Shown: positions 44,151 through 54,388, numbered from the stretch's first letter. The stretch is 64,000 nucleotides of DNA from Tildeniella nuda ZEHNDER 1965/U140 (GCA_019358895.1 JAHHIG010000003.1:310001-374000); one strand, 5' to 3'. Notes: a model not told the origin generated them from the letters alone. Made by a program: numbers and translations.

Positions 44151-45840
44151 CTATTGGTAGGGTCTTCCCCCGACAAGGCCATACTGTTCTGGGTCTAAAC
44201 CCCGCTCTTGCAAAAATTCACCGACAATCATCTCTGACGCTCGAGCCGTCTTCTCAAGTGCCGCCAACTTATTGTAGTGAGGGCTGCTTTGGGTCTTCAC
44301 ACTGTGGCTCTTCAGCTGTGCCAGAGAGGACTCCTCTGGCGTATCCATGCCCTGGAGCAAAAAGTGACTCGTCACAGCGCTCCTGGCGGCATGGGGATTA
44401 CTGCGGACACCTAAATGTCTCCAAATAATCGCGTCATAGAGACGACACATATTACTACATGAGTAAGGCTTGCCATTTCTTTGTGTAAAAACAAAATCGT
44501 GGGTAGGCTTGAACGTAGCTCGAAATCCTGCCTTCATACCAGTTTCAGGGTCTATATAGCCACACCAATGAAACTGCTGCTTCGTCCATTTGTTTGTCGT
44601 GATTCCTTTCCGTTGGCCCATCTTCAGCTTGGGCCAGTTAAACCACTTCCCGGAGTAGTCTTCTTGTCCATAAAGCCAAGAATGCAGCTCAGGATTGTAA
44701 ATCTTGGGGACGCGATAAGCATTGTCTTTGTCGATCTTGGTTTGACTCGCGTCTAAGAAAACGACCCACGCAAACTCTTTTCCCAATGGCCGATCGACGA
44801 TATTCCCTTTTTGGTCTTTGACATCCTCTACAGCCAGGTAGTACAACCTCGTATTTGGGTTATAGAAAGCCTTGTAGCGCTTCTGCTCTTGATCCCAGGG
44901 TGCTTCCTCGTATGTTCTCGTTTCCCAATTCACCCAGCAAAGTTTGAGGGTGTCGTGTGTTCGCAAGTCCCGGACAACATGCTGCCGATCCGGAGCAATG
45001 ACCCGGAAGAACATCATGACGAGATACTTCTCAAAGTCAGCAGCCACCGCTGTCTGTTCCCTCATCGGTCCCATGGAGCGATACTCTGGAGCGGCATCAA
45101 TCGTCCGTCTGGGCGCACAAGCGATCAGCAGGTCCTTCAGTAAGTTCCCGAGCTCTCGCCAGGTGGGATCACGTTTCACCGGATTAATCGAATTTGGTTT
45201 GAATTCGGCGTCCCTTGCCTCAGAGCGCACCCGTTGTATCTCCAGGACGACTTCGATATCTTGGTAATCTGGGTGCGTGCGCGGATTGGTTATTTCCCCG
45301 TAGAGAAACTTAGCTAAATTCATCTCTGCATTGCAGAATTTTTCTCGATAGCTAGGCGCAATCCGATAACCCTCTGGACTGGTAGTGGGATTGTGCTGAT
45401 ATTGCAGCCATTTAAAAAAGTTTTTTAAGAGAGCCCGAACCAGGGCGCAGGCCTGAAGCATGGCAGCCTTTGCCTGGTCCTGAGCGGCTTCTCTTGCATT
45501 GCGCTGGTTAAACCTTTCTACCTCTTCTGCAAAAGCCTGGTTCTGCTGGATAAATTGTCCCAGCTGAATGGTCGTCTCGAAGCTCAGTGTCGCCTTTTGA
45601 GCCGTCAGCTCATTCTGAAGCTTTTGGAGAAAGAGGCTGGAGTCAGGACGCTTAACGCCGCTCTTCTCCTCCAGCAGTAACTTGTCAGGACGCATTTCCA
45701 CCACTGGAACCAGGTCTTCTAGCTGGATTGTCTCTAAAGCACGAGGCGGATATGCTGCGTGCATCTCTTGCAGCCAGCCAGGTGGTTCCGGTTCCACCAG
45801 TAGCCAGCCTGATTCATAGCTGGCATCCTTTGCTTTTCTC
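44151..45840 (-). pseudogene. C-terminal (catalytic) half of the IS-split tyrosine-recombinase-like gene
   Basis: From the IS edge the minus frame is open to a stop at 44151; a start is possible only at the GTG at 45797 (548 residues). The C-terminal region has recombinase features: HAAR (HxxR box), a downstream KSHS, and a Tyr in SPHYNKL as candidate nucleophile. It joins in frame to 20638-19935 once IS and duplicate are removed. If translated from 45797, it lacks the core-binding domain and is probably inactive. Family assignment rests on the catalytic box only. Confidence 0.72.
45832..45840. repeat. Target-site duplication B, left of IS copy 2
   Basis: gcttttctc abuts IS copy 2, matching 19935-19943. 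Confidence 0.85.
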
Positions 45841-47142
45841 CTTAGTGATGTAGAAAAGTCTTGAAAGTACTGATATGCCGTTGTCTCAATGAGACAAGAA
45901 GAGCTTGGGTAGGGCAGATTATGAGATGCTCAAGTTCCTACACCAAAGACATCTGATGCAACTGCCCCATCTGTATCGTCAGCTAATCAACCAATTGCGT
46001 CAATGGGTTACGCCGCAGGATCAACGCCACCTGCAAAGTGTCAGCGAAGCCGTCGCTGCAATTCTCCAATCTGGCAATGCCAGCCTGAATCGCTGGTTGC
46101 CGTTCTTGAGCCATCGCCCTTGCACGGCTCGGAGTCATCTCGCTCGCCTCGGCTATCTCGTGAGGAATCCGCATATCAATGCGAAAACGTTTTATGCTCC
46201 GTTGCTGCGCCAATTTCTGCAAGCCTTCGTTGGTGCGGACTTATTGCTAACGCTCGATACCAGTGTGCTGTGGGATCAATACTGCCTGATTCAGGTTTGC
46301 CTGGTGTGGGGTGGACGCTCTATCACCTTGGCACAGGTGGTTCTAGAGCATGGCAGTGCGACCGTTGCCTTTGAGGACTATTGTCCGGTCTTGGAACAAG
46401 CCTTGAGCGTGCTGCCTGAACAAAGTCGAGTAACGTTACTTGCAGATCGCGGCTTTGCACACGGCGAGTTGATGCGCTGGTGTGACCGCCAACACTGGAG
46501 TTGGTTGATTCGGGCAAAACGCGACTTGCAAATCACCTTGCCAACGGGTATCACACAGCCCGTCCATGCCCTGCTGCCGCCCGTCGAGCAAGCCTATCTG
46601 TTCCCCAACGTCACCGTTCTGGGCGATATTACGGCGCATCTTGCCACTGCCACCTTGTCCAACGCCCACGAGCCTTGGGCGGTTCTGAGCAGTCGTTCGC
46701 CTTCGGTACAAACCTTTGCCTGCTATGGCAAGCGCTTCGGCGGTATTGAACCCCACTTCAAGGATTACAAGTCCGCTGCCTTTGACATCATTGACTCCCA
46801 CCTGCGCGATGCCACTGCTCTCACCGGACTGTTCTTGTTGTTAGATCTTGCGACCTTCATTGCATTGCTTTTGGGAATCCTACTCGTCCAATCTGGACAA
46901 CGCCACACCCTGGATGCTCACCTAGAGCGCGGGTTGAGTTTTCTGCAACTCGGTTTGCGCTATCTCCAACAGTGCTGCTATCTCGCCAACCCCTTACCCC
47001 CTTTGGAGCCGCTTCCACCTCAAAATCCACCGCCTGCTTGTGCTTCTAGGAGTAAACGAAAGCGCTTAGAGGTTCAGATTCAGTTCTCTCGCATCACTAC
47101 ATTCTCAGCTTGAGTCTCAAAAAAGTTTTCTACACCACTAAG
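45841..47142 (+). mobile_element. IS4-family insertion sequence, copy 2 (1,302 bp)
   Basis: Identical by eye to copy 1 (18633-19934), same orientation and ends. The left flank is gcttttctc, the right flank gcccccacg. Confidence 0.92.
45905..47113 (+). CDS. IS4-family DDE transposase (copy 2)
   Basis: The same 402-residue protein as at 18697-19905, with no differences. The two copies give long direct homology, so the interior can still be excised as a circle by recombination. Confidence 0.9.
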   Translation: MGRADYEMLKFLHQRHLMQLPHLYRQLINQLRQWVTPQDQRHLQSVSEAVAAILQSGNASLNRWLPFLSHRPCTARSHLARLGYLVRNPHINAKTFYAPLLRQFLQAFVGADLLLTLDTSVLWDQYCLIQVCLVWGGRSITLAQVVLEHGSATVAFEDYCPVLEQALSVLPEQSRVTLLADRGFAHGELMRWCDRQHWSWLIRAKRDLQITLPTGITQPVHALLPPVEQAYLFPNVTVLGDITAHLATATLSNAHEPWAVLSSRSPSVQTFACYGKRFGGIEPHFKDYKSAAFDIIDSHLRDATALTGLFLLLDLATFIALLLGILLVQSGQRHTLDAHLERGLSFLQLGLRYLQQCCYLANPLPPLEPLPPQNPPPACASRSKRKRLEVQIQFSRITTFSA

Positions 47143-47151
47143 GCCCCCACG
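47143..47151. repeat. Target-site duplication A, right copy
   Basis: gcccccacg abuts the right end of IS copy 2, matching 18624-18632. Confidence 0.85.
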
Positions 47152-47337
47152 TTCATTTTGGGCTAGGGAAATGGCTCTATGAGACGACAATGAGCAGCTT
47201 CCCAACTTTTGGCGCAGTCTTGGATGACTGACCAAAGCGACCATGTTTGGGAGCAGATCATTGAGCAGACGTTTCGTCTGCTAAGTAATGCCTATTCGCT
47301 CCATCCGTATGTTGCTTGCGCAGCTTCAAGCGGTTAT

Positions 47338-47703
47338 TCAATTGACTGCATCATTGCTCGCGCTTGACAGCGAAGGTGCCCATATATTTTCAATTTTGAG
47401 CTCTTCAAGTGATTGAATCTTCATCGGTTGAATCCTTACCATCTGTATCCAATCGTCACATACCTGAGTTTGGTTAATGAGTCTCAGCAATGCTTGTGGT
47501 GTCAAGGCATCGGTTTGAAGCCGCTGCCACAGGCTGCGAATATCAGTCTCATCTGGGTAGAGAGTTTCCAATAAAATTTTCCAGCGCTCAGGATTTTCAA
47601 GCATATCCTGAGCGATCGCTATGAGTGAATCGGCCTCAATCAAGATGCAACTGCCGGGATGAAGATGATCAGCATCAACACGAAGAATCGCAAAGAGTGG
47701 CAT
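47338..47703 (-). CDS. Hypothetical protein, last gene of a four-gene micro-operon
   Basis: A 121-residue protein of unknown family, with GAGG about 10 bases before the ATG. It is helical and acidic (IAIAQDMLENPERWKILLETL). It lies 48 bases past the stop of the preceding small gene on the same strand. Confidence 0.5.
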   Translation of the reverse strand: MPLFAILRVDADHLHPGSCILIEADSLIAIAQDMLENPERWKILLETLYPDETDIRSLWQRLQTDALTPQALLRLINQTQVCDDWIQMVRIQPMKIQSLEELKIENIWAPSLSSASNDAVN

Positions 47704-47751
47704 AAAGGAAACACCTCAGAAATATGCTTAAGCGTCAGTGATGATGAGCGA

Positions 47752-47883
47752 CTAGCTGAGTTTTACAGGCGCTATGGCACCAAGTTGCTGCCTCAGGGCT
47801 TCAATGTCCCGGCTGAGCACAAGCGCCTGTTCCACGGCAGAACTGCATGCCAGTATGCCAGAACCGTACAAAACGGTACTCAC
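47752..47883 (-). CDS. Small protein (43 aa) of the micro-operon
   Basis: From a GTG at 47883 that overlaps the stop of the preceding gene (GTGA). It is helical (SAVEQALVLSRDIEALRQQL). The support is the stop-start overlap and the shared strand; no family. Confidence 0.4.
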   Translation of the reverse strand: MSTVLYGSGILACSSAVEQALVLSRDIEALRQQLGAIAPVKLS

Positions 47884-48059
47884 AACGGTAAAACATCAGC
47901 CGCAAAGTCTTCTAGAGCGGGTGCTTCTTGACCAGCATGGCGACAAAGCTGTTGCATGGCCTCAAGGCGGTTGAGCTTTGTGGTACCAGTCATTGATAGA
48001 AGGTCATGTTGTTGGGCCGTCTCAAGTAGAACCAGTAATTTATGAACGGAACGAATCAT
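47880..48059 (-). CDS. Small protein (59 aa) of the micro-operon
   Basis: ATG at 48059, stop at 47880. It begins inside the preceding gene (20-base overlap) and its stop overlaps the next start. Helical, reading VHKLLVLLETAQQHDLLSMT. No family recognised. Confidence 0.45.
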   Translation of the reverse strand: MIRSVHKLLVLLETAQQHDLLSMTGTTKLNRLEAMQQLCRHAGQEAPALEDFAADVLPL

Positions 48060-48246
48060 ATTGCAAGCGTGCTTCCAAGCGGCGCTTCAGCGATGCTAGA
48101 CAACCAAGCTGCAAAGTGTAGTAAGCCGCTCGCGGTGCAGTGTCTTTAGCGGCTCGGGCAGCTTCGGCAAACAGTTTCCTGTCTTCGTTGTTGGACACCT
48201 TTTGCTCATCGGCAGCCCAAAGACCATAGAGCTGTACTTCAATCAT
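48040..48246 (-). CDS. Small protein (68 aa), first gene of the micro-operon
   Basis: ATG at 48246 with GAGG about 8 bases upstream. Helical and charged (KLFAEAARAAKDTAPRAAYY). The three genes after it overlap or closely follow. No family recognised. Confidence 0.5.
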   Translation of the reverse strand: MIEVQLYGLWAADEQKVSNNEDRKLFAEAARAAKDTAPRAAYYTLQLGCLASLKRRLEARLQYDSFRS

Positions 48247-48507
48247 TGGTTGACCTCTGCTGCATCACGAGCTAGATAGTTTTTCCTCAAGGCTGACCCT
48301 TTAGTACTTTCTTACGAGGCATCAAACCCTTATTGAACACTAATCCCGTGAAAATGCAGCCGCAATCAGGTTGCTGTGTTGCAATCATTTGCTCTGCTTA
48401 ATGCCTTCAATTTGTTTGTAGCAGATTCTCCTTATCACTATTAAATCTATTTCCCAATGAACTTAACATTATTGAGTCATTAAAAGGGTGAAACATTCTT
48501 GATAAAT

Positions 48508-48524
48508 ACTGGATAGTATCCAGT
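48508..48524. promoter_or_regulatory. Palindrome, probable operator
   Basis: ACTGGATA and TATCCAGT around a single central base, a perfect 17-base palindrome in the promoter region of the gene downstream. It overlaps an in-frame GTG at 48523, arguing that the real start lies further in. Confidence 0.55.
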
Positions 48525-48582
48525 GTATAGAGGTAAAAACAGTGCTAAGTTAACCCCACAGTTTCCCCCCGACATCGCTTCA

Positions 48583-48918
48583 ATGTTTCACACGCGGAGT
48601 AAAGGTAGATCATTTACCACGAATGATTTGCCAAGAAGCATGAAGCCCAGAGAATTTTGTCGTGCCTGGTTCCACGCCACGCCGGCAGCAGAAGAAACGC
48701 GAGGTTACCGCAGACAGTGCGTTAAGCTCCTTGCTGAAGTGATTGGCTTAGAGGAAGACACCGTTGAACGCTGGGGTTCAGGGCTTGATTTCCCTGGCAT
48801 GCCTGCTCAATACGAAAACACACTTGGCTATGCTCTTACCATTAAGCAGATGTTGGAAGCGGCTGGTAGTCAACGGAGCATTTTTGAGGCGGTTCTGGAA
48901 CAGAGGAAAAAGTTATAA
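48583..48918 (+). CDS. Putative HTH regulator
   Basis: About 111 residues from the ATG at 48583 (a GTG at 48523 is in frame but lies in the operator-like palindrome). A helical segment (CVKLLAEVIGLEEDTVERWG) has the pattern of a helix-turn-helix, as in Xre-like proteins. With the palindrome about 60 bases upstream, autoregulation is plausible. Alone on its strand. Confidence 0.5.
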   Translation: MFHTRSKGRSFTTNDLPRSMKPREFCRAWFHATPAAEETRGYRRQCVKLLAEVIGLEEDTVERWGSGLDFPGMPAQYENTLGYALTIKQMLEAAGSQRSIFEAVLEQRKKL

Positions 48919-49158
48919 ATCTTTACATCAAATTTCTTACTGGAAGTCATACACTCTTTGTCTTGACCTTCAGACGTAGCTTTTCTATTGTGGAAGTTGC
49001 TTTGAAAATGCATTGAGTGCCGTCGGTAGAAAACCAATAATCAGCTAAAGCTTCTAGGGGTTAGCTGAAATTTTGCCATGGCACTATGAGAGCGATCAGC
49101 GCATCGCTTGCCATCAAATGAGTCATGTCGATCACTCAACCATGTGTGCTTAGAGCCT

Positions 49159-49710
49159 ATGAACCCGATTATTTACGCTTGTTGCCAGACGGAAGATCGC
49201 CTCAAACGTTCTGAAGCACCCTACCGTTTGGAGTGGTCCACTGTCGCTCCTCAGCTAGGCACAGTCATCTCAATGGGAGCTCAAGCGCGTTGGAGTGTTG
49301 TAAAAATAACGGTTTATCGCCCCGAGACGGCTCAAACAGTGGCTAGTATCTACTTAGTTTATGTCCATCCAGAAGGGCTTTCCGTTCCACCAGATTCAGA
49401 ATGGGATAACGACTTCATCATGGACTCAGAGCATGGTCTTTATCTTGAAGTTGTGGCCATCGGCGAAGAAGAATTAGCACTCGGCGCACTTGGAAGTTCG
49501 CGTATACCCAAGGTCGGCGATCAGGTGGAAAGCGATGTTGATCCAATGGACGCAGACATCATTATTTATGATCCACCCAAATTTTGGACTATGCGTCAAG
49601 TCGTGTCTTACTCACCAGTGATGGAAATGCGCCTCGTAACCTCAGAGGAAATTAATGCAAGGGCTTTTTTGTGTTGGTGTGAACCTACAGAAGTAACTTC
49701 AGCCTCTTAA
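49159..49710 (+). CDS. Hypothetical protein
   Basis: About 183 residues from the ATG at 49159; a GTG-type start at 49108 is in frame but adds a Cys/Ser-rich leader. Mixed alpha/beta, no membrane segment, acidic (VGDQVESDVDPMDADIII). No family recognised and no close neighbour. Confidence 0.5.
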   Translation: MNPIIYACCQTEDRLKRSEAPYRLEWSTVAPQLGTVISMGAQARWSVVKITVYRPETAQTVASIYLVYVHPEGLSVPPDSEWDNDFIMDSEHGLYLEVVAIGEEELALGALGSSRIPKVGDQVESDVDPMDADIIIYDPPKFWTMRQVVSYSPVMEMRLVTSEEINARAFLCWCEPTEVTSAS

Positions 49711-49868
49711 ACCAAGAAGTGGTTAGGCGAAGTTTTGCTCTGCGTGCAAATTTTCATCAACTTCGGGCTCTTGTCCACTTTTAATACTGCTGGTGAAATA
49801 TTGCTTAACCTGTGCTGTATTTCCACAACTTCGTGAAAATTTGCAACTTGCCAACGGAGTCACGAGCC

Positions 49869-50440
49869 TTACGTACTGAGAAACCCGAGTCTTTGCTTGT
49901 GGATTTCAACTAGCCAATTGAAAATCCGCTTCAAGTTGATCGCTGTGGCGGTCATCAAAGGCTGTAGATGGATTTTGGCTAGACCCACATAGCGAGCATG
50001 ACCGAGCCCATCAACACAAACCCCTTCCGAGAGGGTGCCTTCGATCCCTGCACAACAGGCATACTCTTTTTTATAGTCAATTATTGTTTCTCGTTGTCGA
50101 ACGGTCTGTAATGCTTTGTACTGTTGTTCTAGACGGATAGTGATTGTCCGTCTTTATCGCTTGCTCTGAGTATAGAAGGATAAACTGGGACAAACCGAGC
50201 AGTCAGCACGCAAGAACTCAACTTTGATCACCTCGTTATGTCGACCAGCGATCGCGGGTATCCAAGAGGGGCTGGTCTTTCCTCCAGGGCTGGTCACGAC
50301 TTGCTGTTGCCAGTCGACCGTAAAGTCATTGGCTGCAAATCTTTTTGCTTGCTTCGATTGTCACCAATGGTTGAGGCGAGTCGGTCCGAGTAAATCTACT
50401 TGATAATCGGCTTAAGCGGTGACTAACAACTCAGCGTCGA
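49869..50440 (-). pseudogene. Decayed IS1182-like transposase, C-terminal part
   Basis: The minus strand reads the C-terminal part of an IS1182-type transposase (IEGTLSEGVCVDGLGHARYV then GLAKIHLQPLMTATAINLKR), with the upstream ADCSVCP cysteine motif. An in-frame TAA at about 50155 splits it, and further upstream VDLLGPTRL is in another frame. No terminal repeats found. The flanking bases 49,711-49,868 hold nothing else. Confidence 0.75.
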
Positions 50441-50585
50441 GACAGCCAGTAAGAAGCGGTATGGTAACGGAACGTAGTCACTTCTTTACGATCTCCTGCA
50501 CGTCTCACGGAATGTAAACGCCTGTAGCAACAGCCCCTGACGTATCAGTCATGACCATATCTTGCCCTTATAAAGAGGTACCCGC

Positions 50586-51092
50586 ATGACAGACCTACAG
50601 TTTGATCTCCTTGGCGCTGACTATCGACGCATCCACCACTTTCTGATCGAGCAGCGCACAGAGGGCAATATCGTCATTATCACGAGCAACATTACCCGTG
50701 ATGTCCACGGTAATCCCATTAACACGCCTAATCCACAAGCTGGACAGGACATCTGTCACCACACTAGCGACCTGCTGTTACCCAGTCGAGCCTACTGGTC
50801 ACCGCGTCAGTTTAGTGGCTACAACTACCGCCTCAGCTGGCGCAAAAGCCGAGACGATTACGACACACTCAACCCCGAATACGAGCGGCTGAAAGACTTA
50901 CTGGCAAGGGACGGTCAGATCCCAGACTACGAATACACGCTCTATCGCACAGACGGTGCCTTGTGTCGCTATCAAACCAGCTATTTCCTGTGTCAGGACT
51001 ACTTGGGTGATGCCGTCAGGATTGGTGTCAGTCGTCCGCAAGACTGGCAACTGCTGGAAGCAGCACCCACCGCACCCACACCTGAAGCTTAA
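50586..51092 (+). CDS. Hypothetical cyanobacterial protein
   Basis: A 168-residue protein, mixed alpha/beta, with repeated Tyr/Arg-rich segments (RAYWSPRQFSGYNYRLSWRK). It resembles PAS-like folds only weakly. It stands between two dead transposase genes, so it may be a passenger. Confidence 0.5.
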   Translation: MTDLQFDLLGADYRRIHHFLIEQRTEGNIVIITSNITRDVHGNPINTPNPQAGQDICHHTSDLLLPSRAYWSPRQFSGYNYRLSWRKSRDDYDTLNPEYERLKDLLARDGQIPDYEYTLYRTDGALCRYQTSYFLCQDYLGDAVRIGVSRPQDWQLLEAAPTAPTPEA

Positions 51093-51221
51093 GTCGCACT
51101 ATCAGAGGTGTCAGGCGAGCCTTAACAGATGAGCAACGTGGAACCTTAATGCTTCTGAACCAGTGGGGGTGTCACTTTAGCCATAACGGGCTTACTACTC
51201 GTGTGGTCATAGCTATTATCC

Positions 51222-52208
51222 TCATTCACAGCACCTGAACTGTTTGCCGCCAACGAAGCCGTCACGATCTTCCTTGCCAATGTCACTGTCATTTCTGTCA
51301 ATCGGTAGCGTCGTCAGCAAGAGCCAGCGAATGGGCTTACCCTCGGTTGGTGGAGTGACTTCTTCGACCAACAGCACATTTAAGGTCACTGGTTGACACT
51401 GCTTGGGCTGTTTGTGATGACGTGGCACTTCAATCGTTACCTGCAGCCCACGCACCGTTAAGGTCGCACTTCGAGCCGGTCGTTCAGGGTTGCGCTCCAG
51501 TGTCAGCGTCTGTTGTCCCAGCACGGGCGCTTGCTCAATCGCTGGGATGAGATAGCCCAACTCGTGCTGGACTTTGCGGTTAGACTCAGCGCGAATGAGC
51601 AAGGCACTGTTGGCACGCCTGGGTTGGACAAAGAGGTCGTAAATGTCGGCTTCGCGGTCCCCTACATGCACTAGGCACACCGTCTCATCAATCCCTTGTT
51701 CGGCGGCTGTTAACGTGTCGAGCCAACGCTGACTCTCCTTCTCACGGGTGGCTTTTTTGCGCCGTTCTCCCCGCTTGCCCGCTCGTGCCGCTCGGGTCCA
51801 GGTGTGCTGCGGCAAGAGTCCCAGCGGTGCGCCACTGCCATTGACGGCAAAGCAACTATGTACTTTAAGCCCTTGCTGCTGGCTCTGGTTGATAAAGCCC
51901 AAGCCGCTGGTCTGCTTCAAACCACTGAAGTCTAAGTCCGTCGTGTCTTGAATCGCCAGCACGACCCCTGCCGCCTTAGCCCGCTCCACTACACTGCCAC
52001 GATGACTCGCCAAAATTTGTTCCGGCTGCACCCGCTCATTCGCCCAAAACCGATCGATACTCTGACTCTCAGCATTGCTCCCACTTGCTTGTGGCACACT
52101 CGCTTCCGGCTGCTCAGCGAACAGGCGCACTGTTTCCCGTAAGCGTTGCCCATGCCGAAAATCACCGAAGGGATGACTTTTGCTTGCTTAGCGTGCCCAA
52201 TCTCGCAT
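51222..52208 (-). pseudogene. Decayed IS4/Tn5-like transposase
   Basis: The start at 52208 (MRDWAR) is followed by an in-frame TAA at 52190-52188, then ASKSHPFGDFRHGQRLR and a long open frame with IS4 features (IQDTTDLDFSG, LVHVGDREADIYDLF). It ends soon after WLLLTTLPI and lacks the final catalytic region. It is a different element from the two intact IS copies. Confidence 0.8.
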
Positions 52209-53711
52209 GATGCCCTCTTGCTAGATTATCCAACAACTTCAATTAAAGCTCTCACACCCGATGCTCCTAAGCCATGCCCTGTAATGCTTCTATGCACTTG
52301 TGCTTAATGGATAGCTCTAAGAAGCCCTGTGATCTTTAGTAGAACACTCAGTTCCTTAGATTTCGTCTTTTTCAGCAAGCACTAACGAAACTGGTCAGCC
52401 TCCACTTGCGATCGCACTCAAGTATCGCAATGTTTGTTCTCATCGACACTGCTCACCACAGGTTTATGTCACTGAATGATCAATTTAACCGTGTTTTCCT
52501 CATCGCTTAAGTAAAAAATATTGCTCGTCGGCTACATAGAATCAATTTAATTTAATTATTGCGCTAGAAAAACAATTCTTCAAAGCCATAAGGCTTCATA
52601 GTTTAATCCTTTTAAAGCAATTTTTTCTCGTAAATCAAGAGAGGTTCCCTCGTTAGACGAGGAGCATTACCAAAGCATTGCCAAGCACTTATTTGAGGTC
52701 TCTCAACTATAGTCACCTCTTCAGACTCCTACTGGAAGCCAGATACAAGTTTTTGCGAAAACAAAGAAATTTCATTATTTTCTTGACAACTTCTAGAAGA
52801 ATCTCTATGTTTATGGAATGATTCAATTAACAAAGCGCGTTTCAGCTATGCATTAATTAAGGCATCTAGAATGAGTTCTACTTACATGTTTGAGTCCTAC
52901 CGACTTGTAAGCAGGCAGTTTACCTCCCAAGACATGGCTCCTTCCTTTGAAGAGAAAGGTTAGAGACTGAACTGAATTGAACTTTATTTATTCATGCCTC
53001 TAAACTTTCTGAAGAGCTAGTCTTTTCTTTGATAAGAGTTCTCTCTGGCTCATCTTAGAAGCCTGGAATGTTAACCCATCCAAGCAGCTAAATTTGAGGT
53101 TTTTAAGTCTTCTACTGTCCTAAAAACTTATTGAGCTATAGATGATGATTAGTAGTTGATCTAAAGTTTGTCTCTGTTGCTCAGTAGATGCTTTTCTACT
53201 AGAAGAATCGGAGCTTATCAAACTTGCATATGAAGTTTTAGGTTAACTCGTAGAACTTTCTTACGCTTGATCTAAAACTACGCTTGGCTAGCTCTAGCTG
53301 AAGTTTTTAAAGCTGGTTTTTTTCCCTTGACAACGACTTTAGCTAGAAGGAGAGACGAGGGATTGTGAGGCGAAAAGCCTTCTGTAATCACTGTTCTGCT
53401 ACTAAAAGCAAACATCCAGTGGCATCAGTCTGGTTCTAGTTTAACTACCTTCCATCGCTACTTGGCAGAAAGGTTTTTAGAAGCTAAACGCTTTTACTAT
53501 GCACAATCAGATCCCTAGAGAGCGGTTATAAAAACGTCAAAAAAATTAGAAATCTAGCTAGTTAAAAAAAGACGCCAGCCTGCATTCCATTTTTGGTTAA
53601 TTTAAACCTATTCGCCTAATGTCCTTAAAGTTGCCAGGAGTATTGATAACAGGAAGCCATAAGGGGCAGAGCCTTGTCCAATAAAAATAGCTCTACTAAA
53701 GGTAACTAAGT
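52209..53711. other. 1.5-kb gene-free AT-rich region upstream of cas6
   Basis: I see no coding frame, array or strong terminator. It is AT-richer than its surroundings and borders a dead transposase on the left and the CAST cas operon on the right. It must hold the cas promoter. Confidence 0.45.
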
Positions 53712-54374
53712 ATGACCTCAAGTGTTTGGAAAACGACGTTGTCAAATCATTTGTCTTCCAATAATAAATATCAGCTATTAAATCAAACTTATGCAGATTT
53801 GGTTTTTGAGCTAATAGGACAAGAAATAAGCCGCGACTACGGTTACAAGTTATATGCTGCACTTTCACATTGTAAGCCTTTATTGCATTCCCTTGAGAGC
53901 ATCAGTATTCAGCTAATCAACGGTTCCCCTACTCAAAAGTCACGTTTACGAATGCGATTACCTGCTGATCACATTCCGAATTTTTACTCTTTAGCAGGCA
54001 AGACACTTTCAATCGGCGATCGAAAAATTCGTTTGGGTGTTCCTCAAATCCATCCTCTAGAAGCGGCACAGAATCTTTACTCACCCATTGTGGTAATTAG
54101 AGGTTACCAAGAACCATCATCATTTCTAGAGGCGGCATATCGACAATTTCAAAAACTTGGTATCGAGGCAGAAATGAACCTCCTAGTAAATCGTAATAGT
54201 GAACCCAGCCGGAGAGTAATGCGAGTCAAGCAGTTCACACTTGTAGGGTTTGGTCTTGAAGTAACTAATCTTTGTGAGCAGGATTCTTTACTTTTACAAG
54301 TTCATGGCATAGGCGGAAAACAAAAAATGGGCTGTGGTTTCTTCACTCCTCAGCTAAAAATTGGCAATCGCTAA
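53712..54374 (+). CDS. cas6: Cas6 CRISPR RNA-processing endonuclease
   Basis: A 220-residue RAMP protein of the type I-B (I-MYXAN/Cmx6-like) Cas6 type. The C-terminal glycine-rich loop (VHGIGGKQKMGCGFF) is diagnostic. It cuts the repeat transcript and may stay bound to the crRNA. It is first in the cas operon; cas8 starts 14 bases downstream. Confidence 0.85.
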   Translation: MTSSVWKTTLSNHLSSNNKYQLLNQTYADLVFELIGQEISRDYGYKLYAALSHCKPLLHSLESISIQLINGSPTQKSRLRMRLPADHIPNFYSLAGKTLSIGDRKIRLGVPQIHPLEAAQNLYSPIVVIRGYQEPSSFLEAAYRQFQKLGIEAEMNLLVNRNSEPSRRVMRVKQFTLVGFGLEVTNLCEQDSLLLQVHGIGGKQKMGCGFFTPQLKIGNR

Positions 54375-54388
54375 ACCAGAACAATTCT

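Noticed and set aside
18633-47142. Reading the two ISs plus interior as an ordinary composite transposon
   Set aside because: A composite transposon also gives matching outer duplications, but its inner flanks would be unrelated. Here they match and restore one reading frame, so a circle was joined.
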